Positions 50,698 through 61,357 are shown, numbered from the stretch's first letter. The stretch: DNA of 64,000 bases from Diploptera punctata (GCA_030220185.1 JASPKZ010008351.1:248001-312000); one strand, 5' to 3'. The notes: generated from the letters alone by a model not told the origin. A program made the numbers and translations.

Positions 50698-51056
50698 TGA
50701 TCTGATGTTATCTATCTATCTATGTGTTGGCAGCGCGTAGCGCCGCCCAGTGTGCCGCGTTTGGAACCAGTTGTAGCTCCCTGGCGGCTAATACCTTTGT
50801 GGCTATCGTTACGTGGTTTTTCGTCTATTGTCACTAGTTAGTGGCGTTGGTGTTCTATTGTTTTGAATGGTGTTTTGTAAATTTATTTTATATGTTTGTG
50901 GAAATGGAGTTCTATAGATGAAATGAGATGTTTCCTCTCTAGAGCAGGGCATCGAAAACCACTGGCGAGGCAAGCAGAGAGTCCGAAAGCCGACCGAGTG
51001 GAATGAGCCACTCTACTCTAGCTGTAGCACAGTTCTCATTTCTGTTATCTGGACCA

Positions 51057-52727
51057 TCATGGGGGTCTGGTAAATATGTTTTTGTGGACAGCACGCCGCT
51101 GTAGCCCGTGGCCTATATTGTGAACAATAGGGTTCGAATGAGTTTGAATAGTTTGGAACATGTGTTCCACTCTGTCATTAATTTGGGTCGCAATATATGG
51201 CATATTGGCTAGGTTGTGCAACTCTGCGATCCTCGTGTATAGCGGGGCCGAAAATATGATTTTTAAACATTTGTTTTGAATTATTTGAACTTTATTTTTG
51301 TGGCAAGCAGCGAGGATGCTCCAGGCTTCACAACCGTATAGCAGCATGCTACGGATCACAGCTGTATATAAGGTTAGCTTGATCCGAGATGGCAGTGTAG
51401 GAGACTTGAAAAATGGATATAGTATGGCAATTGCCGCATTTGACTGGTGAAGAAGATGTCTAATGTGAATTTTGAAAGTTAGCTTGGAATCCAGGTGAAT
51501 TCCAAGATACTTGACTGAAGTCTCCAGGGCCAATTGATGGGTTCCCAAGGTGAGTTGGATAGGGCTTCGTCTACTGGATTTTGTAAATAAAACAGCTTTT
51601 GTTTTATTAACGTTAAGTTTGATGTTCCAGAGACGAAGCCAGGAGTGGATGGTATTTAGTGCCGATTGGAGCACTAGGATGCGGCGTTCAAGTAGTCGGA
51701 AAGGTGTTTGATGATACACACAGGTGTCATCAGCAAAGGAAGCTATTTGGATACGGTTCGGAGTTGGAATATCAGACACATAAAGTGTGTACAAGATGGG
51801 TGAAAGGACTGCACCTTGGGGAACTCCTGCCAAGAGGGGCTTGCAGTTAGAGTGACACCCACTAATAGACACATAGAATTGTCGATTAGTTAGGTACGTA
51901 GCAAGTAATTTGATCAAGTCTGCCGAAATTTGAAATTTGATTAATTTATATAGTAATCCATTTATCCAAGTCGTGTCGAAAGCTTTCTCAATGTCTAAGA
52001 ATACTGCTAGTGTGCTTTTCTTGTTGTTGAAGCCCGTAACAACCTCGTCAATCAGTCTAGCAAGCTGTAGCGGAGTGCTGTGAGTTTTCCGAAAGCCGAA
52101 TTGATGGTTTGGAATTAGGTCTAGAGTTGAGACCTCGCGTTTTAGTTTCGAAAGAATTACATTCTCCATTACTTTGCCCAGTACTGGTAGAAGACTGATT
52201 GGTCGTAGGTTGTCAGGATTAGAAGGGTCTTTTCCAGGTTTAGGAATAGCGATTACTTTGGCTTTTTTCCATACTTCTGGGAAGTATTGGAATTTAAAGC
52301 AAAGCTTCACTATTTGGAGAAATAGGACTAAGGCTTTTAGCGGCAAGTGTTTGACCGCAAGGCATGGTATTCGGTCGTGTCCAGGGGAACGGTTTGATGG
52401 AAGTTTTTTGATTACGTTTGTCAATTCCGACATCCGTATATCTGGAAGAGTGAGAGGGATGGGTCTCTCAAGAAAAGCACTTACTGTATGGTGTACTTCA
52501 GCTTCGTGAGCAGGTGTAGTGAGCTCATGTGGACGAAACCTTGATGCCAAGTGTTCCGAGAGGATCTGGGCTTTATCTCGCGGGAGATAGGCCCAGTTGC
52601 CATTGTGATGGATGGCAGATGGAGGAGGCTGTGCTCGACTCCTTTTAATACGTTTTAGAATCTCCCATGGAGGAGTTTTAGATTCAGAGAAACGCTGCAT
52701 GGAAGATTCCCAATCGCCGTTTCTCAT
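51057..52727 (-). CDS. Jockey-type ORF2, reverse-transcriptase part
   Basis: 556 codons are open, and the same frame continues upstream without a stop to about 52,860 (HDPTLQNYLNEKRRYLKLYR). Motifs in order: KLPSNRSPGHDRIP (about 110), WKKAKVIAIPKPGKDP (about 155), YRPIS-like LRPISLLPVLGKVME (about 180), FLDIEKAFDTTW (about 245, first catalytic Asp), GVPQGAVLSPILY (about 305), SFADDTCVY (about 335, catalytic Asp pair, FADD instead of YADD as in many Jockey elements), LNVNKTKAVLF and KYLGIHLDSKLTF. The C-terminus has LLYGCEAW. This is the target-primed RT of the element, separated from its endonuclease by one frameshift. Confidence 0.92.
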   Translation of the reverse strand: MRNGDWESSMQRFSESKTPPWEILKRIKRSRAQPPPSAIHHNGNWAYLPRDKAQILSEHLASRFRPHELTTPAHEAEVHHTVSAFLERPIPLTLPDIRMSELTNVIKKLPSNRSPGHDRIPCLAVKHLPLKALVLFLQIVKLCFKFQYFPEVWKKAKVIAIPKPGKDPSNPDNLRPISLLPVLGKVMENVILSKLKREVSTLDLIPNHQFGFRKTHSTPLQLARLIDEVVTGFNNKKSTLAVFLDIEKAFDTTWINGLLYKLIKFQISADLIKLLATYLTNRQFYVSISGCHSNCKPLLAGVPQGAVLSPILYTLYVSDIPTPNRIQIASFADDTCVYHQTPFRLLERRILVLQSALNTIHSWLRLWNIKLNVNKTKAVLFTKSSRRSPIQLTLGTHQLALETSVKYLGIHLDSKLTFKIHIRHLLHQSNAAIAILYPFFKSPTLPSRIKLTLYTAVIRSMLLYGCEAWSILAACHKNKVQIIQNKCLKIIFSAPLYTRIAELHNLANMPYIATQINDRVEHMFQTIQTHSNPIVHNIGHGLQRRAVHKNIFTRPP

Positions 52728-52827
52728 TTCTGTTAGGCGGTTTCGTACCAGATGAGCGTATCTGTTGTATAGCTGTTTGTGATGGGGTGCTCCGAAAGTT
52801 CGATACAGTTTGAGATATCGTCGTTTT

Positions 52828-53751
52828 TCATTTAAATAATTTTGCAGTGTAGGGTCGTGTGGTTTTTGTTTCTGCAGTGTTATCTGTTCGTGTAGTTGCT
52901 AGTGTAATGGCCGTTTTTATAGTGGCCTGTAGGCTAAGGACTTCGTGTTCTAGTTGTTCTGTAGACTGGACAGAGAGTGTAGGTTTAATCCATTGATTAA
53001 GCATGTGTGTGTAATTCTGCCAGTCTGTGTTATCATGATGCTTGTGTATGGGAGAGGACATTAAAAATGTAGGACTGATTTTAAATAGTATCGGACAGTG
53101 GTCCGAGTCGAGTATGTCTGTAATTGTAGTTATGTGTGGAGAGATAGGGACATTCTTAGAGAGTGCGATATCAAGAATATCTGTTCTGAGTCCGAATCGG
53201 GAGTTTCTAAAGAATGTGTGATCCCTTGGAGCAGAGATTTCTATATTATGAAGTTGGCAGTAGCGTTGTAGTACTACACCAGATCCATTTTGGACACGAC
53301 AATTCCAATAGAGGTGTTTACTGTTGAAGTCTCCTGCTAACAGATAGTTAGGAGAGACAGATGTGAGAGCATCTAGGTCGTGTCTCGTTAGGAGTCTGGT
53401 GGGAGATTTATATATTGATGCTAAATAAATATTTTCCCGGTCAGAGATGGGCAGAAATATGGCAGTGGCTTCAATGAATTGAAGCCGAGGTGTTGGAGCC
53501 ACTCTATGGCCAATGGAGTGCTTTATGCATATAGCAGTGCCTCCAAGGGGACCGTTTAATCGGTCATTTCTATAAGTGAAATATTGCGGAATTTTGAACT
53601 TATCTCGCGGCTTTAAATGTGTTTCATTTAATAAAAGAATGTCAATATCTCTCTCTTGTACAAAAGTGATGAGCTCTTTGATTTGCCTCGCTACACCGTT
53701 TGCGTTAAACGCAGCGACATTGAGATAGCTTCCGTTTTTGTACCTAGCCAT
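52828..53751 (-). CDS. Jockey-type ORF2, APE-like endonuclease part
   Basis: ATG at 53,749-53,751 lies 8 nt inside the end of ORF1 (ATGGCTAG contains the ORF1 stop), the usual spacing for reinitiation in Jockey elements and the reason for choosing this start. Motifs: VAAFNANGV (about 12), LLLNETHLKP (about 38, catalytic Glu), YLASIYKSP (about 112), LLAGDFNSKHLYWN (about 137, Asp/Asn pair), RTDILDIALSK (about 190) and DILDSDHCPILF (about 213, SDH). All catalytic residues expected for the fold are present. The frame stops at 52,828 only because of a 1-nt frameshift at about 52,830-52,890. The RT frame overlaps this segment. Confidence 0.92.
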   Translation of the reverse strand: MARYKNGSYLNVAAFNANGVARQIKELITFVQERDIDILLLNETHLKPRDKFKIPQYFTYRNDRLNGPLGGTAICIKHSIGHRVAPTPRLQFIEATAIFLPISDRENIYLASIYKSPTRLLTRHDLDALTSVSPNYLLAGDFNSKHLYWNCRVQNGSGVVLQRYCQLHNIEISAPRDHTFFRNSRFGLRTDILDIALSKNVPISPHITTITDILDSDHCPILFKISPTFLMSSPIHKHHDNTDWQNYTHMLNQWIKPTLSVQSTEQLEHEVLSLQATIKTAITLATTRTDNTAETKTTRPYTAKLFK

Positions 53752-55147
53752 TGGTACGGTAGCACATACTTACCAGATTGGCAATAAACGAGAATTTTTC
53801 CTCCGGCGTTTTCATTGTAGCCAATAGAGGCTCAATGTTCCGGAGGAACTCTTGTCCATTGCCTGTTATGGGCATGAGTGAACAGGGACCAGTCTGTTCC
53901 TTAGCAGTGCTTACAATTGTGTCGTTAGGTTTGGGACCTGCAGCAATTTGGCTGAAGGATACTTGGGGATTGATGGGCTTAGAAGTAAAGGTCCTGGATT
54001 TGGGAACTGTAGGATTTGGGGTATTTTTTGGTTTTAGGAAAGCAGTTTTCGCTGCAACGTAAGCAGGACATTCTCGATAGGATGCGGGATGTCCTGTTGC
54101 ACCACAATTTGCGCACTTTAATTTAGATTTGTCAGTTAGAGCGTCAGCTTTAACGTGACAATTTGAATGGTTGTGTGGACCAGCACAAATCACGCAGCGT
54201 GGTGTAAGGCTGCATCCCGCATAGGTGTGGTTAAAGTTCTGGCAATTGAAGCACTGCTTTAGGCCAGATCTTGGTTTATATGGTTCCACTGCGACTACAG
54301 TATAATAGAGGCTCTTTAGGTTATATATTTCTTTGCCTAGATCGTTGTTTTCCAACTCTAGGATGAAAAGTGGCAGTGGGATGACTTTGTTTTCATCTTT
54401 TTTACTAATTTGCCTGACTGATAGTATGGGGTAATTTAGTTCTTTCAATTCTTCGTATATGTCGTGAATGGATATGTTAGAGGGAAGCCTCTTCAATATT
54501 ACTTTCAGTGGCAGGTCTTTCTTCATCATGTACGTGTAATATTGTTTACCTAAGTTTTTAAAATACTCAATGAGAATTTTATGGTCTGCCACTGTAGCAG
54601 CGTAGTAACGCAGACCTTCTCGAGTACTAACAACTCTCGGATCTTGTGTTAGTTTCTTTGAAGTTCGAAGTTCTTTATTCATTTTTGATAGGTCGGAGTG
54701 ACCCATAACCGTGATTGGTGGCGGTCGTGATTCTTTCCTTGTTGGTACTCGAGAAGGTTGCGAGCTTTGTGTCGCAGTGGAAACCCTAGGCTCTTGGGAT
54801 GGTCCAGGCTGAGGTCTATTTTGTGACGGACCAGGCTGAGGTTGACTTTGTGTTGGAGTGATGGTCTCATCCATTTCGCTTAAAATCGAGAATGGATTGT
54901 AGACCGGCACTGTAGGCGTGAAGGGCACGGTAGGCACATGTTCTGAAGGAGTTTCTTGTCTCCTCCTTTTGATCTCTTGATCGAGGGTTTCAAGAGTCTT
55001 TTGCGCTGTTTGTTTAGAGCCATTATGGCTCTTTATATTTTTGTTGGATGACGATGTGGTTTTAGTTGGCGCTACTTTGTTAGTAGAGGGCTCTATAGGT
55101 ATTTTTGCTGTGTTAAAACAGCATGCTGTCTGTATATTAAAAGCCAT
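53744..55147 (-). CDS. Jockey-type ORF1 (Gag-like, zinc knuckles), main part
   Basis: 467 codons. The first part is Pro/Gln/Ser-rich. The core (about 150-300) has RYYAATVADHKILIEYFKN, LPLKVILKRLPSNISIHDIY and VVAVEPYKPRSGLKQCFNC. Three CCHC knuckles follow: CFNCQNFNHTYAGC (CX2CX4HX4C), CVICAGPHNHSNC (CX2CX3HX4C) and CANCGATGHPASYREC (CX2CX4HX6C). This is the nucleic-acid-binding Gag of Jockey elements, which coats the RNA. The Met at 55,147 may not be the native start: an upstream frame overlaps it, so part of the N-terminus is probably displaced by a frameshift. Confidence 0.9.
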   Translation of the reverse strand: MAFNIQTACCFNTAKIPIEPSTNKVAPTKTTSSSNKNIKSHNGSKQTAQKTLETLDQEIKRRRQETPSEHVPTVPFTPTVPVYNPFSILSEMDETITPTQSQPQPGPSQNRPQPGPSQEPRVSTATQSSQPSRVPTRKESRPPPITVMGHSDLSKMNKELRTSKKLTQDPRVVSTREGLRYYAATVADHKILIEYFKNLGKQYYTYMMKKDLPLKVILKRLPSNISIHDIYEELKELNYPILSVRQISKKDENKVIPLPLFILELENNDLGKEIYNLKSLYYTVVAVEPYKPRSGLKQCFNCQNFNHTYAGCSLTPRCVICAGPHNHSNCHVKADALTDKSKLKCANCGATGHPASYRECPAYVAAKTAFLKPKNTPNPTVPKSRTFTSKPINPQVSFSQIAAGPKPNDTIVSTAKEQTGPCSLMPITGNGQEFLRNIEPLLATMKTPEEKFSFIANLVSMCYRTNG

Positions 55148-55497
55148 TGTTTGTAGGTCGATAAGATTGCCTCTAGATATTTGGACTTACTTGTGGCAGT
55201 GGCTTCCGTTTTCTTTAAGTTCTCGGCACATGTGCGTACCATGTCCATGGCCTCCTCGGTCCTTTCGAAGTCTGGGTGAGACTGGAGGTAGCTGCCTATC
55301 ACAAAGCAGTTTCCTCGAATTTTCTTTGCCATTATTTCGGACTTAGTGCCCGCTTTAAAGTTTTGATCTTTAATGTGGTTATCAAACTTGTTGAAAATTA
55401 CCTCCCAGGTTTCGAGAGGGCCTAACTCCTGGACCTCATCCTCCATTTCAACGTCATTAGGGATATGGCTAGCTGCCATGGTGCTTGGTGAAGCCAA
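55093..55497 (-). CDS. Probable N-terminal part of Jockey-type ORF1
   Basis: 134 codons beginning MASPSTMAASHIPNDVEME and containing GPLETWEVIFNKFDNHIKD, GNCFVIGSYLQSHPDFERTE and AMDMVRTCAENLKKTEATA, a helical, charged domain. It overlaps the next ORF1 frame by 55 nt in another phase. Joined, the two would give a Gag of about 580 residues, which suits the clade. Alternatively it could be a separate small upstream ORF. Confidence 0.7.
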   Translation of the reverse strand: MASPSTMAASHIPNDVEMEDEVQELGPLETWEVIFNKFDNHIKDQNFKAGTKSEIMAKKIRGNCFVIGSYLQSHPDFERTEEAMDMVRTCAENLKKTEATATSKSKYLEAILSTYKQWLLIYRQHAVLTQQKYL

Positions 55498-55775
55498 GAC
55501 TTAGTTCAATATATGGGGAACACCAACACTTAACTAGTAGTAAACACTGGTACTTACGATTTGCGTTATCCAATTGACGAAAAGCACACACACTATAGGC
55601 ACACACAGAGCACTAGAGCGCAAGGCTCTGGGGTATTAACGGCCGGAGCCTCACCCGATTTAACTGAGCGAACACTATGCACGATAATATTAAACACAAG
55701 TCCCAGGATGGAAAAGTCGGCGTAGAGCTGCCGATCCACTTTGCGAGGTGTCTTGACTGTGTTGATCTGATGTTA

Positions 55776-56299
55776 GAAAACACATCTCTTTATGAGAGTT
55801 TACTAGGAGGGGAGTATGCGCGATAGCACACGGCGCGTACTAGGAAAGGAAGGGGTAGGTAGGGGAGCATTTGGCACTGTTCACAAAGATCACACAAGAA
55901 ATGGAGACGCGATGACGTATAGGTTACGCTGCATGACGTAATCCCTGTATCGAAATCTTGATTTCGGTACACATACAAATCCGGGCTCTAGTTAAAGAGT
56001 TAACTTAGGAAGTGTCTTTGTTTCTAGTCACTCAAAAGTATGCTGTGGTTTAACATTGAATGCAATGTTGTGTAACTAAAATTACCTTAAAGCGCAGTCT
56101 CACTTTAGAATCAGCCATACTGTCAGTACAGGTGTTATGTAATTTAATACAATTAGGCCCTAAACATTCTAGAAGTGACATGACCTTATATCTTAAAACG
56201 TCCATAACAACTGATTATTTATCTTTTACTTACATGTTTAAGTTCCGTTAATCTATTTTCACACTTAGAATTATCGGAAAGCTTGTATCTCTTCACACA
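55776..56299. other. No gene recognised
   Basis: Unassigned right flank of the Jockey-type element, moderately GC-rich near 55,810-55,990. Confidence 0.4.
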
Positions 56300-57067
56300 T
56301 TTTATCATAAGTAATGCCACGAGTGATTTCCAAATTATCGATAAATTGGAAATCAAGAGTGGCATTTGTTAGGACTATTTAACGAACAAAATTAAGCTGT
56401 TTACTCACAAATCATTATTTAAATATAGTTTTTTTAAATAGGCCTATCTGTATATTTAATGTAAACGGCTATGTTTGAAAACAAATTAGAAACGTTTGTT
56501 ATGTTTCACTTGTTCATCACTACAACCAGATCATATTATTTATTGCAAAGGATCGCAATATTGTAAGAATGCACCCTAGTGGAGAAAAAATGAAACATAT
56601 CAAACTGTATATTTATTAATTTCTGATGTCCTATGATGTAAATATGTTAATTATATTTTTCTGGAATGTTATTATCTGGGGAATAATACGTCTAAGAAAG
56701 TGCAAACAGTGGTTTATTTTCTTTTTAGTGGTATAATCAATTCCTACAAATGTTTTTGATTATATCTCGCAAGCACTATATGGTTACATTCGTGCACTAT
56801 ATATACAATCTCGTAGCCACATGCATTCTAGAATTCTTAATCTTAATATATAAATTGTTATATTCAACGTATTTCTTAGAGAGTCAGTCACTGTAAAATA
56901 ATAGTCTAACCTATTCAGAATGTTAAAAAGGAAAATATTGATTTTAAAGTGATAAAATTAAATTGATAAAGAGGTGAAAAAAAAAAACGACTGTGATTGA
57001 TTGTAAATCAAAATTCATTGAAATGTGATTGGTCATTGACTTCCATTTGGGGCATGAGTTAAATAGT
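56300..57067 (+). repeat. Family G, near-complete copy with shortened hairpin
   Basis: The hairpin is here only GCCACGAGTGATTTCCAA ... TTGGAAATCAAGAGTGGC (56,315-56,363). GACTATTTAAC follows at 56,373, and the body and the GAGTTAAATAG end at 57,057-57,067. A 70-bp insertion (about 56,825-56,885) separates it from the 32.8-kb copy. Confidence 0.78.
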
Positions 57068-57794
57068 TTGTTTAAAGACATTTTATTGATCATGAATAAT
57101 AAAAGAAAGGCCTATATATTTTAGTTTGCTAACATATTTTGTAACATTAGCCTCAAGCAAAAGTAAGAAACCAGAGCTCCATCCATTCCACTTAATAAAG
57201 ATGCTGTTAAAATACTGAACTCATAAAATTCATCTGAAATAACATATATTTTGACGTGTCACATATTTCAGCTCCAAGGTGTAATTTAACTAATCGTAAC
57301 GTAGTATGGAAGACAATTATTTTAATTTTAGCAGAATTCTAAACAACATTTATAATAAGCAACAATAACATGCTATGTCACGAAGAGAAAGAAACTATGC
57401 TTATTTTGCAAGTCAAAATAAATAGATTGTTTAAACGCCAACTAGCCTGATCGACATCCTCAATCACCCCCCCCCCACACACACACACACAACACATATC
57501 AGAGCATAGGTTAAAAAATCCCACACAGAAGAACTTGACCGCTATTACTAGATCATTTCAGTACTTTAAAGATCCTCCCAGTTCAAAACCAGTATCGAAT
57601 GTGCATGCCAGTCAGTGTTCGGCGATATTTAACACGTACTAGTAGTATTCTATTAAAATACGTAATTTATTATATGGCATTGTTTTGATATTGTAAAATA
57701 TAATGGTTATTTGCATAATTGCAAATTGATTAAAAAATTCAATTTATAGTTATATTCTCCAGGACAAACTTAATCCTTGTATAAAAACATATTT
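57068..57794. other. Unassigned; C-run and (AC)n at 57,468-57,491
   Basis: AT-rich DNA without recognised genes or recurring repeats. Confidence 0.4.
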
Positions 57795-58330
57795 TCTACA
57801 ACATGTAAGGAATGTCCCAACTCATTTCAAAAACATTAAACTCAAAATATATAAAACTATGATTCTACCAGTTATATTATATGGAGGCGAAACATGGACT
57901 CTTACTTTAAGGGAGGAAAGGGAATTACGAGTATTTGAGAATGAAGTTCTTAGGGACAATTTTTGGACCAAAGAGAGATGAAAGACAGGCGAATGGAGAA
58001 GACTCCATAACAGTGAACTACATGATTTCTATAGTGAGCCAGATATAATAAGAACAGTTAAGTCATGTAGACTAGGGTAGTCAGGACATGTGGCACGAAT
58101 GAGGAATGAAAGACGTACATGGAAGCTTCATGTAGGAAAACCAGAGGGAAAATGCCTAATTGGTAGACCATGAATGAGGTGGGAAAATAGCATTAATCAG
58201 GATTAAAGGGAAGTAGATTACACAGGGAATGGTTGGAAAACATTAGCTCAAGATAGGGATGTATGGAGAGCTCATGTCCGCGCGACCATGAACCTATCGG
58301 TTCGATAGCGCCAGCGAGTTAGTTAGTTAC
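57795..58330 (+). pseudogene. LINE group 2 3' third, heavily decayed
   Basis: In broken frames it reads SK..L(K/N)SKYIKL, ETWTLTLREERELRVFENE, FGPKRDE, GKPEGKCLIGRP-stop, then REVDYTGNGWKTLAQDRDVW and RAHVRATMNLSVR. It ends with GCGAGTTAGTTAGTTA at 58,315-58,330. Its 5' truncation lies close to that of the 62.5-kb copy. Confidence 0.82.
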
Positions 58331-59383
58331 ACCCCTTAAAACCATTTTTCCATAATTTTTAACATGTTTGTTGTGAAATTGGCGTCTAATATTAAAATCG
58401 GATATGTGACGTAAGTAAAGACCACAAATTAAATAATATTATTTATAATATATTTATAGTTTTTCATTTAACAAAATACGTTCTCTTTCCCATTCTTGAT
58501 GAAAAATACGTGAAGCCTTTATGATGGTCTGTCATTGATTACTATTTTTTTTAGCGAAAAACTTCTTCCTTTTACCGACATTCTTGAACTTTAGTGGAAT
58601 AAGTGAAAGAGCTGTGGGCGTTGACACAATTGAGCTAGTTATTGACATGAGTGCATTAGAAACATTGGAGATACATACATGTAGTTCAAATGGTTACAAA
58701 TCATATTTTTTTAAGATTACTGAGCTGGTGATGTCAGTCCAGACACGAGCTCTGTAAACGGTTACACTCAGGGCGACAAAGAATAAGTCATAGGTTAATT
58801 CTAAATTTGATTAATCTGAGGTGTGCGGAACATCCGACTATCCCCATTTAAAAACAGTATTAAGTGAAACATTCGAAAACAAATCAATGGAAGTGGAGTG
58901 TTCAGAACACTAAACAAAAGGAAACAATTGGAAGAAAAGTATGATATTTATGTAAAATGCGCTGCGAGGAAAAAAATAATTGAAAACAAATTGCCCACAA
59001 TGATTATCTATTGACAGATGTGAATAGGATCTCGGACTGATTAAAATATTAGTTTTTATTTGGAGCCCTTGGTTTCGATTCGTAGTAGCGGAATAATATA
59101 TGCATCATACTAACAGCGAATCCTCTACAGTCTATAGAAACCATGCTGATTTTTTTTTGTGAAGAAATCTTGAAGTTTATGAAAATTAGTGATAGACGAA
59201 ATGAACGCGAATATAAAAATTCGTAAAATATCAGAGGGGTACTAAACTTTTACAAGATATTTAGAACGTAAAGAGGTGCCTTTTAGGAACGGATGGGTAG
59301 TCATTTCGGGTTACAATAAACCTGTAAACAAAGTACACATTTTATTTTTTTAATGGATTCGCGGTTAAATCAACTGTAATATA
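58331..59383. other. No gene recognised
   Basis: AT-rich unassigned DNA up to the mariner-type element. Confidence 0.4.
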
Positions 59384-60737
59384 CAGTGTGTTCACAGTAG
59401 GATTCCCTCATTTTAAAAGTCTGTAATTTTCTTATTATAGGTTGTATAACTGTAAATCTCGAAAGAGCAGAAATAGCAACTCAAAAAGTTTATGTGGTAA
59501 TGTTGTAGTATGCACAATATCCGTAGTGGCGCTGCAACAAACGATTGTTTCTAAAATGGAGATTCCAAACCAGCGTGCTCAGGTTGTCTGGTGGTATGCT
59601 GAAACGAAATCCATTATTCAAGTGCAACGAAACATTCGTCGTGTTTAGAATAAGGATCCTCCGCCACCCAAGAATATAAGGAGTTGATGTAAACAGCTTT
59701 TGGCGACCGGCAATGTTTCGAAAGGACACGGTGGAGGTAAACCCAGAATCCAGGAAGAGAGAGTAGAAAATGTGCGGAGGTCATTCGAAAGGAGTCCACG
59801 GAAGTCGATAAGACAAGCAGCGAGAGAACTTGGTATGAAACGGTCGACAGTTCACAAAGTTCTTCACCGTCGACTGCGATTGTATGCATACAAGGTTCAC
59901 ATTGTACAGGAAGTCAAGCCTGATAACGCACCAAAGCGAGAAGCATTTGCAATCACTATGCTGGATTGCATTGCTGAGGACGAAAGCTTTTTATCGCGCG
60001 TCATGTTTAGAGATGAGGCCACCTTTCACGTTTTAGGGAAAGCGAATCGCCACAATGTGCGTATATGGGGTTCAGAAAATCCCCATAAATTCATAGAACA
60101 CATCCGTGACAGCCCAAAGGTATATGTTTGGTGCGGTCTTCTGCAAAATCGATTTGTTGGGCCGTTTTTATTTAAAGAGAATACGATTACTGGTAACATT
60201 TATTTGGATATGTTGGAGAACTTCGCTGTACTACAGATAGCACCCACACAGCCAAGAATAATCTTTCAACAGGATGGTGCCCCACCCCATTGGAACCTTG
60301 ATGTCCGACAGTTCTTAAAAGACACATTCCCAGGTCGCTGGATAGGCCGTAATGGTCCTATTCCTTGGCCTCCGCGTTCCCCCGACATTACCCTACTAGA
60401 TTTCTTCTTGTGGGGGTACGTCAATGATAGTGTACGCCACAAAAATGAACGATGTACTGGACTTAAAACAACACATTAGAAATGTTATAAACTCTGTGAC
60501 AGAAGACATGCTGTTCAACACAGGCGTGAAATTGACTATAGCTTGGATATTCTTCGCGCACTCGAGGCGAACATGTCCAAGTGCACTGAACTAGAGTTTG
60601 ACACAAACACAAAATTAAAACTTAAATTAAAAATGTATGCGTTACATTATCATTTTCGTGTATAGTAATTATTGTACACAACATTTACTTTCCGTTATGT
60701 TTGTTTGAAATGAGGGAATCTCACTGTGGACACGCTG
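59384..60737 (+). mobile_element. IS630-Tc1-mariner element with 34-bp terminal inverted repeats
   Basis: TIRs at 59,384-59,417 (CAGTGTGTTCACAGTAGG, then ATTCCCTCATTTT) and 60,704-60,737 (inverse of CAGCGTGTCCACAGTGAG, then ATTCCCTCATTTC) match at 29 of 34 positions. TA stands directly outside both (59,382-59,383 and 60,738-60,739), the target duplication of this superfamily. The 1,354-bp length fits a complete single-gene element. Confidence 0.92.
59556..60599 (+). pseudogene. DD41D-spaced mariner-type transposase, disabled
   Basis: The Met at 59,556 (MEIPNQRAQVVWWYAETKS) is in frame with the long frame 59,700-60,479. Two in-frame stops lie between them (TAG 59,646, TGA 59,691). Domains: N-terminal helix-turn-helix (SIRQAARELGMKRSTVHKVL), then the DDE core with MFRDEATFHVLGKANRHNVR (first Asp), IIFQQDGAPPHW (second Asp) and WPPRSPDITLLDFFLWGYV (third Asp in LLD). 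41 residues lie between the second and third Asp. After GYVNDSV a frameshift moves the reading to VYATKMNDVLDLKQHIRNVI and a second to REIDYSLDILRALEANM, so the real end is near 60,599. All three catalytic Asp are kept, but stops and frameshifts inactivate it. Confidence 0.88.
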
Positions 60738-60779
60738 TAGTGTTAAGCTTAATTATGTCATAATTCTATATTCTTTTTC

Positions 60780-61150
60780 TTTCATTCAGATATTAAACCA
60801 TGTGTGCTGCCTCTTAATTGGCGTTTCATTGATCTTTTAGGGCGATACTTAATAGTATGTCTAGGGATTCTTCCTCTATGCATATTGCTACTAACATGGT
60901 TACTGTTATTCCAATTTATTATTTGAGCGATGTGGTTTAATATGGATTCATCCGTTTTCATTCTCATTACAGAATTTCATAATTTATCTAGCGATTCTGC
61001 AGTGTGCATCATACATAGCATTTCAGCCACTGTAATTTGATCTTTGTCTTTAAAAAATTAATACAAATAAAAAGTGTCCATGCTTCACATCGTAACATAC
61101 AATACTTTCGAACAATGTTTATACATAGGCTATGTAATCGCGCATGTCTC
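60780..61150 (-). pseudogene. LINE group 1-like C-terminus, strongly diverged
   Basis: The minus frame at 60,782-60,967 reads MRMKTDESILNHIAQIINWN, NMHRGRIPRHTIKYRPKRS, which fits the I....W...HRGRIP...YRPK blocks. Upstream, the CATGCTTCACATCGTAAC region corresponds to the YG.E.W coding segment. Frames are otherwise lost. Confidence 0.6.
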
Positions 61151-61318
61151 TGTGTTAAGTTTTCAGTACATACCAAATTCATAATTCTGCGCAGAATTTT
61201 AACAAATTTTAAAATCTTCCATCCTTTTCATTAGTCATGATCTTTATCATCCTGTGTTGGATTGCTAGTAAAATCCATCTGTTTCTGTATCTTTGTAATA
61301 ATGTAGTGATATATTTAC

Positions 61319-61357
<39 letters not shown>

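Larger units (their letters stand above)
50711..55762 (-). mobile_element. Full-length Jockey-clade non-LTR retrotransposon, 13-bp TSD
   Basis: TGATCTGATGTTA at 50,698-50,710 and 55,763-55,775 is a perfect target duplication, giving an element of 5,052 bp. On its own strand it has a 5' UTR of about 265 bp, ORF1 (zinc-knuckle Gag), ORF2 (APE endonuclease and RT) overlapping ORF1 by 8 nt, a 3' UTR of about 345 bp and a tail of (ATAG)n-like repeats. Base composition is clearly less AT-rich than the flanks. No other copy is in the window. Two frameshifts (in ORF1 near 55.1 kb and ORF2 near 52.85 kb) are the only large lesions seen, so the insertion is recent, and if other copies are intact the family may still be active. 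Confidence 0.93.

Noticed and set aside
53778..54062. 94-codon plus-strand frame
   Set aside because: Shadow of the Jockey-type ORF1 on the other strand.
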